The notes under the pieces: generated by a model
What the model was told of the DNA's origin: nothing
The model's input: only the letters and a program-made list of their open reading frames with translations
The model's database searches: none
Translations under genes and position numbers: made by a program
Shown here: in pieces, positions 35,637-44,570 of the stretch
Position numbering within the stretch: position 1 is the stretch's first letter
Layout: each line of letters begins with the position of its first letter
Origin: CAHJXG01 sp964235485
GTDB taxonomy: Bacteria; Pseudomonadota; Alphaproteobacteria; Acetobacterales; Acetobacteraceae
NCBI GenBank assembly: GCA_964235485.1
Contig: CAXSAZ010000013.1
Location: 1 to 64,000 of the forward strand
Direction: 5' to 3'
DNA length: 64,000 nucleotides

Positions 35637-38236
35637 GCGCCCCCGGCTTGAGCACGGTCGTGGTGGAGCGCGCGGCGCATGTCGCGGCGGCGGCGCGGGA
35701 CGGCGCGGCGTGGGTGGAGGCGCGGACCCGGCTCAAGGAGGACCCCGCAGCACTCGCCCGCGACTTCCGCCGGTTCGGGCGGCGCGCGGCCCGGCTGCGC
35801 GCCGCGGCGGAACGCCCGATGTGCGTCGCGGTGTTCGGCGCGTCGCAGGCCGGCAAGAGCTACCTGGTGTCCTCGCTCGCCAGCCGGCCCGGCAAGGCCC
35901 TGGAAGCCACGTATGGCGACCGGCGGCTGAACTTCCTGCAGGACCTCAACCCGCAGGGCGGCAAGGAAAGCACGGGGCTGGTGTCCCGCTTCACGGTGCG
36001 CGGCGTTTCGGCGCCCGCGCAAACGCCCGTGCCGGTGCGGCTGATGTCGCAAACGGACATCGTGAAGATCCTGGCCAACGCCTACCTTGAGGACTTCAAG
36101 GTCCGCGACCTGCGCCCGCCCAAGCCCGCCGACATCGCCGCCCTGTTCGTGCGGCTGTCGCAGCAGGCGGGCGGCGCTGTGCAGGGCGGTCTTTCGGTGG
36201 ACGACGTCGAGGAACTGCGCGAGTACTTCGACCTGCACTTCGGCGCCCATCCGATCCTCCGGGAACTCGGCCCCGCCTATTGGGCATATGCCGCGGAGGT
36301 GATCCCCCGCCTTTCCCCGGAACTACGGGCGGAGGCCTACGCGCCGCTGTGGAACGGCACGGAGGCTTTTACCCGCGTGGCCCGGCAGTTGACGGGCGCG
36401 CTCGCCGCGCTCGGCTTTCCCGAAACGGCCTTCTGTGGCCTCGATGCGCTGCTGCCACGGGAAACCAGCGTGCTGGACGCGGACATGGTGTTCGGCCTGG
36501 GGGAAGGGGGCAGCGGCTCCCTGCGTATGGCGGCGGCATCCGGGGCAGGGGCGACCGTGGACCGCTCGGTGGCGGCGGCGCTGATCGCGGAGATCACGGT
36601 GCCGCTCGCCGAGCGCCCGTGGGAGTTCTTCGAACATACCGACCTCTTGGACTTCCCCGGCGCGCGGACCCGGGAAGAGATCACCGACCCCGAGGGGTTC
36701 CTCGCGCAGCCGGGCCGGCTGGGCCGGGTGTTCCTGCGCGGCAAGGTTGCCTACCTGTTCCAACGCTACAACGCGGAGCAGGAGATCGCGGCCATGCTGC
36801 TCTGCGTCGGCCCGTCCAACCAGGACGTGCAAACGCTGCCCAACATGATCGACAACTGGATCAGCCAAACGGTCGGCCCAACGCCCGCGGCCCGCGCCCG
36901 GCAGCGCAACAGCCTGTTCCTCGTGCTGACCAAGTTCGACGGCGAGTTCGAGGACAAGGCCGGCGAGGACGTGGCGGGCGGCCAGCGATGGACGGCGCGG
37001 ATGCAGGCGTCGCTGCTGGACTTCTTCGGCAAGGCGCACGCCTGGCCGCGCGAATGGGCGCCGGGGCGGCCGTTCAGCAACACGTTCTGGCTGCGCAGCA
37101 CCGCCATCGGCTTCGCGGCGGTGATGGAATACGGTGCGGATGGGGCGGAGGCCGGGGTGTCGCCCCGCGCCGCGGCGGCGGTGGCGAAGCGCCGAACCGC
37201 CTATCTCGGCAACCCGTTGATCCAGGCGCACTTCGCCGACCCGGCCCGAGCGTGGGACGCGGCGCTCTCGCCGGGCGACGGCGGCATCGGCACCCTGGCG
37301 GAGGCGCTGCGCCCGGTGTGCGACCCCGCGACCAAGGCGGAGCAGGTGTCCGGCCGCGTCGAGGAGTTGGCCGCCGACATGGCGCACCGGTTGCGCCCGT
37401 ATTTCCACACCGGGGACCTGGCGGCGGAGTTGGCCCGGGCGAAGCGGGACGCCCGCGGCGTGGCCCGCGCGCTCCTGGCCTGCGCGCAGGCGCAGATGTT
37501 CGGCCCGCTGCTGCGGCAGATGCAGGTGACGGAGGATTTGGTCAGCTCCGTTTACTGGGAGCTGCAATCGGTGGCGGACGACGCGCCGGCGCCCATCGGC
37601 ACCGTGGGGGCGCGGCACGACTACCTCAGCGCGCTGGGCGGGCTGCTGGACGACGACGAGCCGGCTGCGCCCACGGCGGCTGCGGCTCCGCGCGACCGCT
37701 TCGACCGGTTCGCCGACCTGGCGCTTGCCGAATGGAACCGGCAACTGCTGGCCCTCGCCGACGACCCCGCGACCCCGGCCGCATTCCATCTGCCGCGCGA
37801 GCAGGCGGCGACCTTGGTGAACGAGATGATGACCGCCGCCCGCCGCTTGTCGCTGCGCGACCGCATCGCCGGGGATTTGCGGGCACGCGCCAGTTTCCAG
37901 CACCGCAACCCCGGCGCCGCGCAGAAGCCGATCATGCTGGTGGAGGCCGGGATCAACGGTTTCGTCCATATGCTGGACTTCGACCGGATGCCGCTCGACC
38001 GGCGCCCGCGCCCGGGGGGCAGCGAGCGCCCGGTGTTCGCGCCGCGCCCGCCGGTGGAGGGTCAGCCGGCGCTGGGCGACGCTCCGGCCCCGTATGATTA
38101 CCAATTCCATGTCGATTGGATCGTGGCCGTGGCCCGGCTGTTCGAGGACAACGTGCAGGACCCCGCGGCGTCCGGCCTCGACATCGAGGCCAACGCCGCG
38201 CTCGGCGTTCTGCTGCGCCGGCTGGACCCGACGTGA
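35633..38236 (+). CDS. srfC: SrfC family putative GTPase
   Basis: An 867-residue protein of the putative virulence factor SrfC family. GTPase motifs: P-loop GASQAGKS at 69-76, a switch-II-like DLLDFPGA at 337-344 and a G4-type LTKFD at about 432-436. The large spacing between G1 and G3 (about 260 residues) and the long helical remainder recall dynamin-like or stress-response GTPases. No transmembrane helix is clear. Coupled to srfB upstream and to the Sel1-like gene downstream by GTGA overlaps. Partnership with SrfB is inferred from universal adjacency. Confidence 0.88.
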   Translation: MSAPGLSTVVVERAAHVAAAARDGAAWVEARTRLKEDPAALARDFRRFGRRAARLRAAAERPMCVAVFGASQAGKSYLVSSLASRPGKALEATYGDRRLNFLQDLNPQGGKESTGLVSRFTVRGVSAPAQTPVPVRLMSQTDIVKILANAYLEDFKVRDLRPPKPADIAALFVRLSQQAGGAVQGGLSVDDVEELREYFDLHFGAHPILRELGPAYWAYAAEVIPRLSPELRAEAYAPLWNGTEAFTRVARQLTGALAALGFPETAFCGLDALLPRETSVLDADMVFGLGEGGSGSLRMAAASGAGATVDRSVAAALIAEITVPLAERPWEFFEHTDLLDFPGARTREEITDPEGFLAQPGRLGRVFLRGKVAYLFQRYNAEQEIAAMLLCVGPSNQDVQTLPNMIDNWISQTVGPTPAARARQRNSLFLVLTKFDGEFEDKAGEDVAGGQRWTARMQASLLDFFGKAHAWPREWAPGRPFSNTFWLRSTAIGFAAVMEYGADGAEAGVSPRAAAAVAKRRTAYLGNPLIQAHFADPARAWDAALSPGDGGIGTLAEALRPVCDPATKAEQVSGRVEELAADMAHRLRPYFHTGDLAAELARAKRDARGVARALLACAQAQMFGPLLRQMQVTEDLVSSVYWELQSVADDAPAPIGTVGARHDYLSALGGLLDDDEPAAPTAAAAPRDRFDRFADLALAEWNRQLLALADDPATPAAFHLPREQAATLVNEMMTAARRLSLRDRIAGDLRARASFQHRNPGAAQKPIMLVEAGINGFVHMLDFDRMPLDRRPRPGGSERPVFAPRPPVEGQPALGDAPAPYDYQFHVDWIVAVARLFEDNVQDPAASGLDIEANAALGVLLRRLDPT

Positions 38237-39228
38237 GCGTGGAGGTCGAGCCGGACCCGGCGCACCCGGCCGGGCACGCGCTGATCCGGGTGCCGGGCGC
38301 GGCCGGGGCGGTGGGCGCGCCGGGCTTCCGGGTGCAGCGCGACGCGGGCTGGGGCGATGACAAGCTGGGGCCGAGCGGGTGGCAAAGCAGCGACGCGCTG
38401 CTCCTGCCGGACCGGGCGGAGGCCCGCGGGCCGGATTTGCTGCTGCATGTCGGCTGGGGCGTGTGCCGGCATTTGGAGGCCGGGGTTTACGAGGTCTCGG
38501 TGCCCGGGGCCGGGCTGGCGCAGGTAGGCGTGTACTGGCCGGACATCGTGCCGCTGCACGCCGGCGGCGGGGAGCCGGTGGTCGCGCCCAGGGCTGCGGC
38601 GGCGGCACCGCCTCCTGCCGTGCCGCCGCCCGCGCCTGAGCCGCCGCCGGCGGTGCGGAGAACGGTGTCGGTCGGGCCTGCGTCGGACGACCCGCCTCCG
38701 CCCGCCGCGCCGGGCGTGTCCAAGGCGGTGCTCCTTGTGGCTGCCGGCCTCGGGCTGCTGGCGGGCGGCGGCGCGTACTGGTGGGTGAACCGCGCGCCGG
38801 CGCCGACAAACGCGGCCTCCGTCGCGCCGCCCCCCGCCGCGCCGCCCGCCGCCCCGGCCCTCGGCGGCCTGTCCGTGCCGGACGTGCTGGCCCAAGCGCC
38901 GGACCCGGCCGCCATCGCCGCGGAAGGCGTGCGCCGCTTGAACGGAGACCGCCGCGACGACGGCCTGCTGCTGCTGGAAGCCGCCGCCGACCGCTCCGAC
39001 CCGGGTGCCGCGGCGGCGCTGGCCCGGCTGTATGACCCCGTGCAGTTCCGTCCGGGCGGCCCGATCCCGCAACCCGACGCGCGCCAGGCCGCGCGCTATT
39101 ACCGCGATGCGGCCCGCGGCGGCGCGGACGTGGCGGCGGCGCGGGAAGCCCTGCGCCAGAACCTGCAAGCCCGGGTGCAGGCCGGCGACCTCGGCGCCAA
39201 CCTCAGCCTCAAGGATTTCTGGCCATGA
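38233..39228 (+). CDS. single-pass membrane protein with Sel1-like repeats
   Basis: A 331-residue protein starting at GTG 38233. An N-terminal beta-rich domain (about 1-115), a Pro/Ala linker, one transmembrane helix (AVLLVAAGLGLLAGGGAYWW, about 166-185), and a C-terminal domain with Sel1/TPR-like units: DGLLLLEAAADRSDPGAAAA and ARQAARYYRDAARGGADVAA. The layout, cytosolic domain then TM then periplasmic domain, parallels the three SrfA-like proteins, but the N-terminal domain is not obviously the same. Sel1 repeats usually act as scaffolds. GTGA and ATGA overlaps on both sides. Confidence 0.75.
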   Translation: MSVEVEPDPAHPAGHALIRVPGAAGAVGAPGFRVQRDAGWGDDKLGPSGWQSSDALLLPDRAEARGPDLLLHVGWGVCRHLEAGVYEVSVPGAGLAQVGVYWPDIVPLHAGGGEPVVAPRAAAAAPPPAVPPPAPEPPPAVRRTVSVGPASDDPPPPAAPGVSKAVLLVAAGLGLLAGGGAYWWVNRAPAPTNAASVAPPPAAPPAAPALGGLSVPDVLAQAPDPAAIAAEGVRRLNGDRRDDGLLLLEAAADRSDPGAAAALARLYDPVQFRPGGPIPQPDARQAARYYRDAARGGADVAAAREALRQNLQARVQAGDLGANLSLKDFWP

Positions 39229-41126
39229 TGCTCCGGTTGCTGGCGGCCGTGCTGATCCTGCTGCCATGCCTGGCCTTCGCGCAGGCCGCCCCGCGGACGC
39301 CGCTGCTGATCGAGGGCAAGCAGTCGCTGTTTCAGCGCGTGATCGCCCGCCCCGGCGCCACGCTGTCGCCGCGGCCGGACGGGCAGGGGGCGCGTCCGGT
39401 GCCGGGCTTCACCGTGTATTACGTTTACGCGAGGCCGCCCGGCGGCGACGCCGCGCGGATCGAGGTCGGGCGCACCGCCGACGGACGGCCCGAGGGCTGG
39501 CTGGAAGGGGCCAAGGCCATCGAATGGAAGCACGCCATGATCGCCGCTTTCACCAGCCCCGCCGGACGGCAGCCCGTGCTGTTCCTGCGCACCGAGCGCG
39601 AGGAGCGCCTGCTGATGATGGACCGAGAAGCCGGCCAGCGCGCCCAAGCCCTGCGCGCCGCCGCGACCGCGCCCGGCGGCAACCCCGGCCCCGTGATCGC
39701 CGTGGAACCCGCGGCGGCCGTCGATTTTTCCCGCAATTTCTACCTGATGCCGATCCTGTCGGCGGAGCGGATCGAGCGCGAGTTCGGCCCGCCGCTCCGT
39801 TTGCTCCAAGTCATCTCCGCCCCCGCCGAGCCGCAGCGCCCGCCCGCTGCCCCGGCGCCGCCCGCGCAGTTCAAGGCCGGCGTCGTGTTCGTGCTGGACA
39901 CCACCATTTCCATGCAGCCCTACATCGACCGCACGCGGGAGGCGATCCGCGGCATCGTGGCCAGCATCGGCAACACGCCGCTGCGCGACAACTTCCGCTT
40001 CGGCCTGGTCGGCTACCGGGACAGCCTGGAGGACAGCCCGGGCCTGGAATACAGCACCAAGGTGTTCGGCAAGCCCGATTTCAGCCAGCCCCCCGACCGC
40101 ATCAACGCCGAGGTCGCGACCGCCCGGGAAGCGTCGGCCAGCTCCAACGGCTTCGACGAGGACCCCATCGCCGGGATCAAAACGGCGCTGGACGAGATCG
40201 ACTGGTCGCCGATGGCCGGGCGCTTCATCGTGCTGATCACGGACGCCGGCGCGCGCCGGGCGCAGCATCCGCGCAGTCTGACGCACCTGGACATCCCGGA
40301 AATCCGCGAGCTGGCCAAGGCCCGCGGCGTCGCCGTGTTCGCGATCCACCTGCTGACGCCCGAGGGCCGCAACCGGCGCAACCACGAGCCGGCGGCGGCG
40401 CAGTATCGGGAACTCACGCAGTTCGGCGCGGCCGGGCCGCTGTATTTCCCGGTGCAGGGCGGGACGGACGCTTTTGCCCGCACGGTGCAGGACCTGTCCC
40501 GCGCCCTGCTGAGCCAGGTGGGGGAAGCCGCCGGCCGTCCCGTCGCGGCCGGCCCCGCCCCGGCGCCGGCCATCGCCGCGGCGGCGCGCGTGGTGGGGGA
40601 GGCGATGCGCCTGACCTATGTGGGCCGGGTGGAGAACACCCAGGCGCCGGACGTGGTGCGGAGCTGGACCACGGACCGCGACCTCGCGGACCCCGCGATC
40701 CCCAGCCTGGACGTGCGGGTGCTGCTGACGCGCAACCAGTTGTCCGACCTGGCGCGCAGCCTGCAAGGCATCCTGCAGGCCGGGCTGGCGGGGCGGACGG
40801 AGCCGCGCACCTTCTTCACCCAGTTGCGCGCGACCTTCGCCGCCGCGGCGCGCGACCCGCAACGCATCGCAGGAGCGCAGCGCATCGGCGCGATGCTGGG
40901 CGAGTATCTCGACGACTTGCCGTACCAATCGGAGATCATGGACATCGGGGAAGCCGACTGGATCGCCATGGGCGCCATCGCCCAGCGCACCGTGCTCAAC
41001 AGCATCGAGGCGAAGCTGCGGCTGTATCAGGAGTTCCAGGCGAACGCCGACCTGTGGGTGGACCTGTCGGGGTCGCGCGCCGCCGGGGAGGCGCTGTTCC
41101 CGGTGCCCATTGAAGCCCTGCCGTGA
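39225..41126 (+). CDS. secreted vWA-domain protein, PpkA C-terminus-like
   Basis: A 633-residue exported protein: signal peptide LLAAVLILLPCLAFA, then a region (LLIEGKQSLFQRVIARPGATL, FTVYYVYAR, EGWLEGAKAIEWKHAMIAAF) that resembles the extracytoplasmic part of the type VI secretion kinase PpkA, then a vWA domain (about 215-430). Its MIDAS is DTTIS with Asp225, Thr227 and Ser229; a later ITDAG supplies the fourth position. There is no kinase domain. The remaining 200 residues are helical. Coupled to both neighbours. Inference: a periplasmic partner of the TagRST-like proteins encoded next. Confidence 0.82.
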   Translation: MMLRLLAAVLILLPCLAFAQAAPRTPLLIEGKQSLFQRVIARPGATLSPRPDGQGARPVPGFTVYYVYARPPGGDAARIEVGRTADGRPEGWLEGAKAIEWKHAMIAAFTSPAGRQPVLFLRTEREERLLMMDREAGQRAQALRAAATAPGGNPGPVIAVEPAAAVDFSRNFYLMPILSAERIEREFGPPLRLLQVISAPAEPQRPPAAPAPPAQFKAGVVFVLDTTISMQPYIDRTREAIRGIVASIGNTPLRDNFRFGLVGYRDSLEDSPGLEYSTKVFGKPDFSQPPDRINAEVATAREASASSNGFDEDPIAGIKTALDEIDWSPMAGRFIVLITDAGARRAQHPRSLTHLDIPEIRELAKARGVAVFAIHLLTPEGRNRRNHEPAAAQYRELTQFGAAGPLYFPVQGGTDAFARTVQDLSRALLSQVGEAAGRPVAAGPAPAPAIAAAARVVGEAMRLTYVGRVENTQAPDVVRSWTTDRDLADPAIPSLDVRVLLTRNQLSDLARSLQGILQAGLAGRTEPRTFFTQLRATFAAAARDPQRIAGAQRIGAMLGEYLDDLPYQSEIMDIGEADWIAMGAIAQRTVLNSIEAKLRLYQEFQANADLWVDLSGSRAAGEALFPVPIEALP

Positions 41127-41842
41127 CTGCGGCGACGTTGCGGGCCGAGCGGGTCAGCCACAGCGTCGCCGCGGGCGGGAGCCGGTTCACCCTGCTGATT
41201 GAGCGGTTCGAGGTGGCAGCAGGCGCGCGGGTCGCGGTGGTCGGCCCGTCCGGCTGCGGCAAGAGCACCCTGTTCGCGCTGCTGGCGCTGGCGCTGCGCC
41301 CCGATGCCGGCGACGTGCTGACGCTGGCCGGCACCGACGCGCTGGCGTTGTGGCGCGCGGGCCGGGGGGACGCGCTCGCGGCGTTGCGGGGGCGGAGCCT
41401 GGGGTTCGTGCCGCAAACCGGGGCGCTGCTGCCGTTCCTCAGCCTGCGCGACAACATCGCGCTGCCGCAGCGCATCCTGGCCCGGCCTGACCCGGCGCGC
41501 GTGTCGGCCTTGGCGGAACGGCTGGGCATCGCGGCGATCCTGGACCGCCGGCCGGCGGCGGTCTCGGTCGGGCAGCGGCAGCGCGCCGCGGTGGCCCGGG
41601 CGCTGGCGCACCGCCCCGCCGCCGTGCTGGCGGACGAGCCGACGGCCTCCGTCCACCCGGCCCAGGCCGATGACATCCTGGACCTGCTGGCCCGCACGGC
41701 GACGGAGGACGGCGCGGCGCTGGTGATCGCCACGCACGACCCGGCGCGGGCAAAGGCTGCCGGCTACGCGGTCGCGCCCGCCCGGCCCGACGCGGACGCT
41801 GATGCGGCTGGGGCGCAAACCCGGTTCTGCTGGCCGGCATGA
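41123..41842 (+). CDS. ABC transporter ATP-binding protein, TagT/LolD-like
   Basis: A 239-residue ATPase. Walker A GPSGCGKST, Q-loop FVPQTG, signature VSVGQRQR, Walker B AAVLADEPTAS and the His switch IATHDP. It belongs to the MacB/LolD branch that works with FtsX-like permeases in mechanotransmission or lipoprotein release. With the next two genes it matches TagT of the P. aeruginosa TagQRST module by order and type. GTG 41123 overlaps the preceding stop; ATGA follows. Confidence 0.87.
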   Translation: MTAATLRAERVSHSVAAGGSRFTLLIERFEVAAGARVAVVGPSGCGKSTLFALLALALRPDAGDVLTLAGTDALALWRAGRGDALAALRGRSLGFVPQTGALLPFLSLRDNIALPQRILARPDPARVSALAERLGIAAILDRRPAAVSVGQRQRAAVARALAHRPAAVLADEPTASVHPAQADDILDLLARTATEDGAALVIATHDPARAKAAGYAVAPARPDADADAAGAQTRFCWPA

Positions 41843-43041
41843 CGCAATGGGCGGTGGCGATCCGGCTGGCGATGGCGGACCTGCTGGCGGAAAAGCTGCT
41901 GGCCGCTTGCACCGTGCTGGCGCTGGCGGCCGTGCTGGCGCCGCTGCTGATCCTGGCCGGGCTGCGCGCGGGCGTGGTGGCGGGCCTGCGCGATCTGCTG
42001 CTGGAGGACCCGCGGGCGCGCGAGGTGGCGACGGCAGCCAATCGCAGCTTCGACGCGGCGCTGCTCGCCCGGCTGGTGGCGCGTCCGGATGTGGCCTTCC
42101 TGGCGCCGCGCACCCGGACGCTGGCGGCGAGCCTCTTGGTCGAGCGCCCCGACGCGCCCGGCAGCGGCACGCGGGTCGAGCTGATCCCGACCGCGCCGGG
42201 CGACCCGCTGCTGCCGGAAGGCCCCGCTGGCACCGACCGCATCGTGCTGTCGGCCTCCGCCGCGGCGCGGCTGCGGGTGGGCGCGGGGGACGCGCTCACT
42301 GGCCGGTTGGCCCGCGTGCTGGACGGGCGGCGGGACAGCGTGCCGCTGGCCCTGACCGTGCAAGCGGTGGCGCCCCCGGCGGCGTTCCCACGCGACGCCG
42401 CCTTCGTGCCGCTGGCGCTGGCGGTGCTGGTCGAGGACTTCCAGGACGGCCGCATCGGCCCGCCGGACAGCATCGCGGCGCTGGCCCCGGCCAACCGCGC
42501 TGAATACGCCGGCTTCCGCCTGTATGCCCGGCGGTTGGAGGACGTGCCGGCGCTCGACGCGGCGCTGCGGGCGGAGGGGATCGAGGTCGTGTCCCGCGCC
42601 GGCGACGTGTCCGGCCTGTTGCGGGTGGACCGCAACCTCCGCCTGCTGTTCGGGCTGGTGGCGGGCTTGGGCGGCACGGGGTTCCTTCTGTCGCTCGGCG
42701 CCGGGCTGTGGGCCAACGTGGAGCGCAAGCGGGTGCCCTTGGCGCAACTGCGCTTCCTGGGGCTGCGGGCCGGGGCGCTGCGGGTGTTCCCGGTGGCGCA
42801 GGCGGTCGTGATGGCCGGGCTGGGCGTGGGGGCGGCGCTGGCGGCGGCGCTCGGGGCGGCGGCGGTGGTGAACCGGGTGTTCGCCGGCACGCTGGCGCTG
42901 GACCGGCCGTTGTGCCTGATCACGCCGGGCCTCGCGGCGGTCGCGGCGGGCATCACCCTGGCCGGCGCCGCGCTGGTCGCCGCCGCCGCCGGGACCCGGG
43001 CCGCACGGGTGGAGCCTTGGGAAGGAGTGAGCACGCCATGA
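41839..43041 (+). CDS. ABC transporter permease (FtsX-like), TagS-like
   Basis: A 400-residue membrane protein with the FtsX/MacB plan: a first transmembrane helix (LAACTVLALAAVLAPLLILAGL), a large periplasmic domain of about 230 residues, and three C-terminal helices (LFGLVAGLGGTGFLLSLGAGLW; AQAVVMAGLGVGAALAAALG; the last near AAVAAGITLAGAALVAAAAG). Partner of the preceding ATPase. TagS in the type VI pathway has the same architecture. Substrate may be a lipoprotein or mechanical signal rather than a solute; this is inference. Confidence 0.85.
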   Translation: MTQWAVAIRLAMADLLAEKLLAACTVLALAAVLAPLLILAGLRAGVVAGLRDLLLEDPRAREVATAANRSFDAALLARLVARPDVAFLAPRTRTLAASLLVERPDAPGSGTRVELIPTAPGDPLLPEGPAGTDRIVLSASAAARLRVGAGDALTGRLARVLDGRRDSVPLALTVQAVAPPAAFPRDAAFVPLALAVLVEDFQDGRIGPPDSIAALAPANRAEYAGFRLYARRLEDVPALDAALRAEGIEVVSRAGDVSGLLRVDRNLRLLFGLVAGLGGTGFLLSLGAGLWANVERKRVPLAQLRFLGLRAGALRVFPVAQAVVMAGLGVGAALAAALGAAAVVNRVFAGTLALDRPLCLITPGLAAVAAGITLAGAALVAAAAGTRAARVEPWEGVSTP

Positions 43042-44570
43042 GGAGGGTTCTGGTGCTGGCGTTGCTTTGGGCAGGCCATGCCCGGGCCGCCGATTGGGAC
43101 GCGCGCTGGTTCAACTCGCAGCCGGCGGAGGGCGACTTGGTGCTGCCGCTGCCTTGCGGCGGCGCCATGGCGTTCCGCCCGGTGGACGTGGCGTCCGGCC
43201 CGGGGCCGCTCGACGACCGCGCGCTGACGGTGGGCCAGGCCGACACCGGGCAGGGCTACAGCGAGTACCTGCGCGCCACCTTCCTGGCCGCGCCCTTCCC
43301 CGTGCCGGGCGGCAGCGGGCGGCGGTTCTTCATCGGCAAGTATGCCGTCACCCGGGACCAGTACGACGCGCTGTCCGCCAAGTGCCCGGAACCGTCAGCG
43401 GGCGGGCGCGTCGCGAAAACCTCGGTCTCCTGGCCCGACGCCGTGGCCTACGCCGCAGGGTGGTCGTCCTGGCTGTTGAAGAACGCCCGCGACCGGCTGC
43501 CGCGCCGGGGCGACGCGGTGGGCTTCGCCCGGCTGCCCACGGAAGACGAGTGGGAGTACGCCGCCCGCGGCGGCGGCAAGGTGACGCCGGAGGAGTTCCT
43601 GGCCTCCACCTGGCCCATGCCGGAGGGCGCGGACCGCTACGTGCTGGCGGGCAGCCGGGCGGCGGGGGGCCGGGTGGGGCAGGTGGGGCAGCGCCTGCCG
43701 AACCCGCTCGGGCTGTATGACATGCTGGGCAACGCCGGGCAGATGATGTTGGAGCCGTATCGCATGAACCGCGTCGGCCGCCCGCACGGCCAGGCCGGCG
43801 GCATCGCCGTGCGCGGCGGCAGCTACGCGGCCAGCAGCCCCGCCAGCCTGCGCACCGCGATGCGGGACGAGATCCCGCCCTTCAACGCCGAGGCGGGCGA
43901 ACCAACCCGGCTGCCCACGATGGGCTTCCGCCTCGTGCTGTCCGCCCCGGCGGTGGGCGACCTGCCGGAAGTCGAGCGCGCCCGCGCCGAGTTCGCCGAA
44001 GTCAGCGGCGCGCGGCAGCAGGCGGCGGACGACCCGCGCGCCACCATCGCGGCGCTGCGCGAGCAAACGGCGGACGAGAACCTGCGCAGCGGGCTGGACC
44101 GGCTTTCGGCCCGGCTCGCGAGCGACCAGCGGGAGCGCGCGGACGCAGCCAACGTGGCATTGCTGGCGCAGTTGGAAGCGGGCGTGCTGCTGGCGCAGAA
44201 CGTGTGGGACTTCACCAACCGCGCCCGCATCCAGACCGACATCGGGCGCGACCTGACCAAACCGGAGGACCGGCGCTTCGCGGAGGAGGCGGCGGCGCGC
44301 AACCTGGCGCAGGCGGACGCCTCGATGGACGGCTACATGCGCCTGGTGCGGCAGATCGCGACCGGCCCGGCGCGGGGGGCGGTGGCAGCGCAGTTGGGCG
44401 TGCTGCGTCAGGAGGTTTCGGCGCGGTCCCAGAACACGATGCTGCCGTTCCTGCCGATCCTGGGTGAGCACGCGACGACGCTCGCGGACGGCCGCGCCGT
44501 GCAGCGTGACGCGGCGAAAGCGCAGATCACGGCGCTGAGCCGCGCCGCCGTGCAGGGCGGCGGGCGTTAA
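43038..44570 (+). CDS. periplasmic SUMF1/FGE-sulfatase-domain protein, TagR-like
   Basis: A 510-residue exported protein: signal peptide ending HARA, then a formylglycine-generating-enzyme fold (about 90-315) with FFIGKYAVTRDQYDAL, VSWPDAVAYAAGW, ARLPTEDEWEYAARGG, GLYDMLGNAGQM and GIAVRGGSYAAS. The catalytic Cys pair of true FGE enzymes is not apparent, so it is likely a binding protein, as TagR is. A helical C-terminal domain of about 190 residues follows. Last gene of the plus-strand operon; its stop overlaps the convergent lipoprotein stop by four bases. Confidence 0.84.
   Translation: MRRVLVLALLWAGHARAADWDARWFNSQPAEGDLVLPLPCGGAMAFRPVDVASGPGPLDDRALTVGQADTGQGYSEYLRATFLAAPFPVPGGSGRRFFIGKYAVTRDQYDALSAKCPEPSAGGRVAKTSVSWPDAVAYAAGWSSWLLKNARDRLPRRGDAVGFARLPTEDEWEYAARGGGKVTPEEFLASTWPMPEGADRYVLAGSRAAGGRVGQVGQRLPNPLGLYDMLGNAGQMMLEPYRMNRVGRPHGQAGGIAVRGGSYAASSPASLRTAMRDEIPPFNAEAGEPTRLPTMGFRLVLSAPAVGDLPEVERARAEFAEVSGARQQAADDPRATIAALREQTADENLRSGLDRLSARLASDQRERADAANVALLAQLEAGVLLAQNVWDFTNRARIQTDIGRDLTKPEDRRFAEEAAARNLAQADASMDGYMRLVRQIATGPARGAVAAQLGVLRQEVSARSQNTMLPFLPILGEHATTLADGRAVQRDAAKAQITALSRAAVQGGGR

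Noticed and set aside
36323..38809. Long minus-strand open frame antisense to srfC
   Set aside because: Arg/Pro/His-rich shadow without any recognisable motif; the GTPase motifs are on the plus strand.
43038..44570. True formylglycine-generating enzyme
   Set aside because: The fold is present but the catalytic Cys pair is not apparent and no sulfatase gene is nearby.
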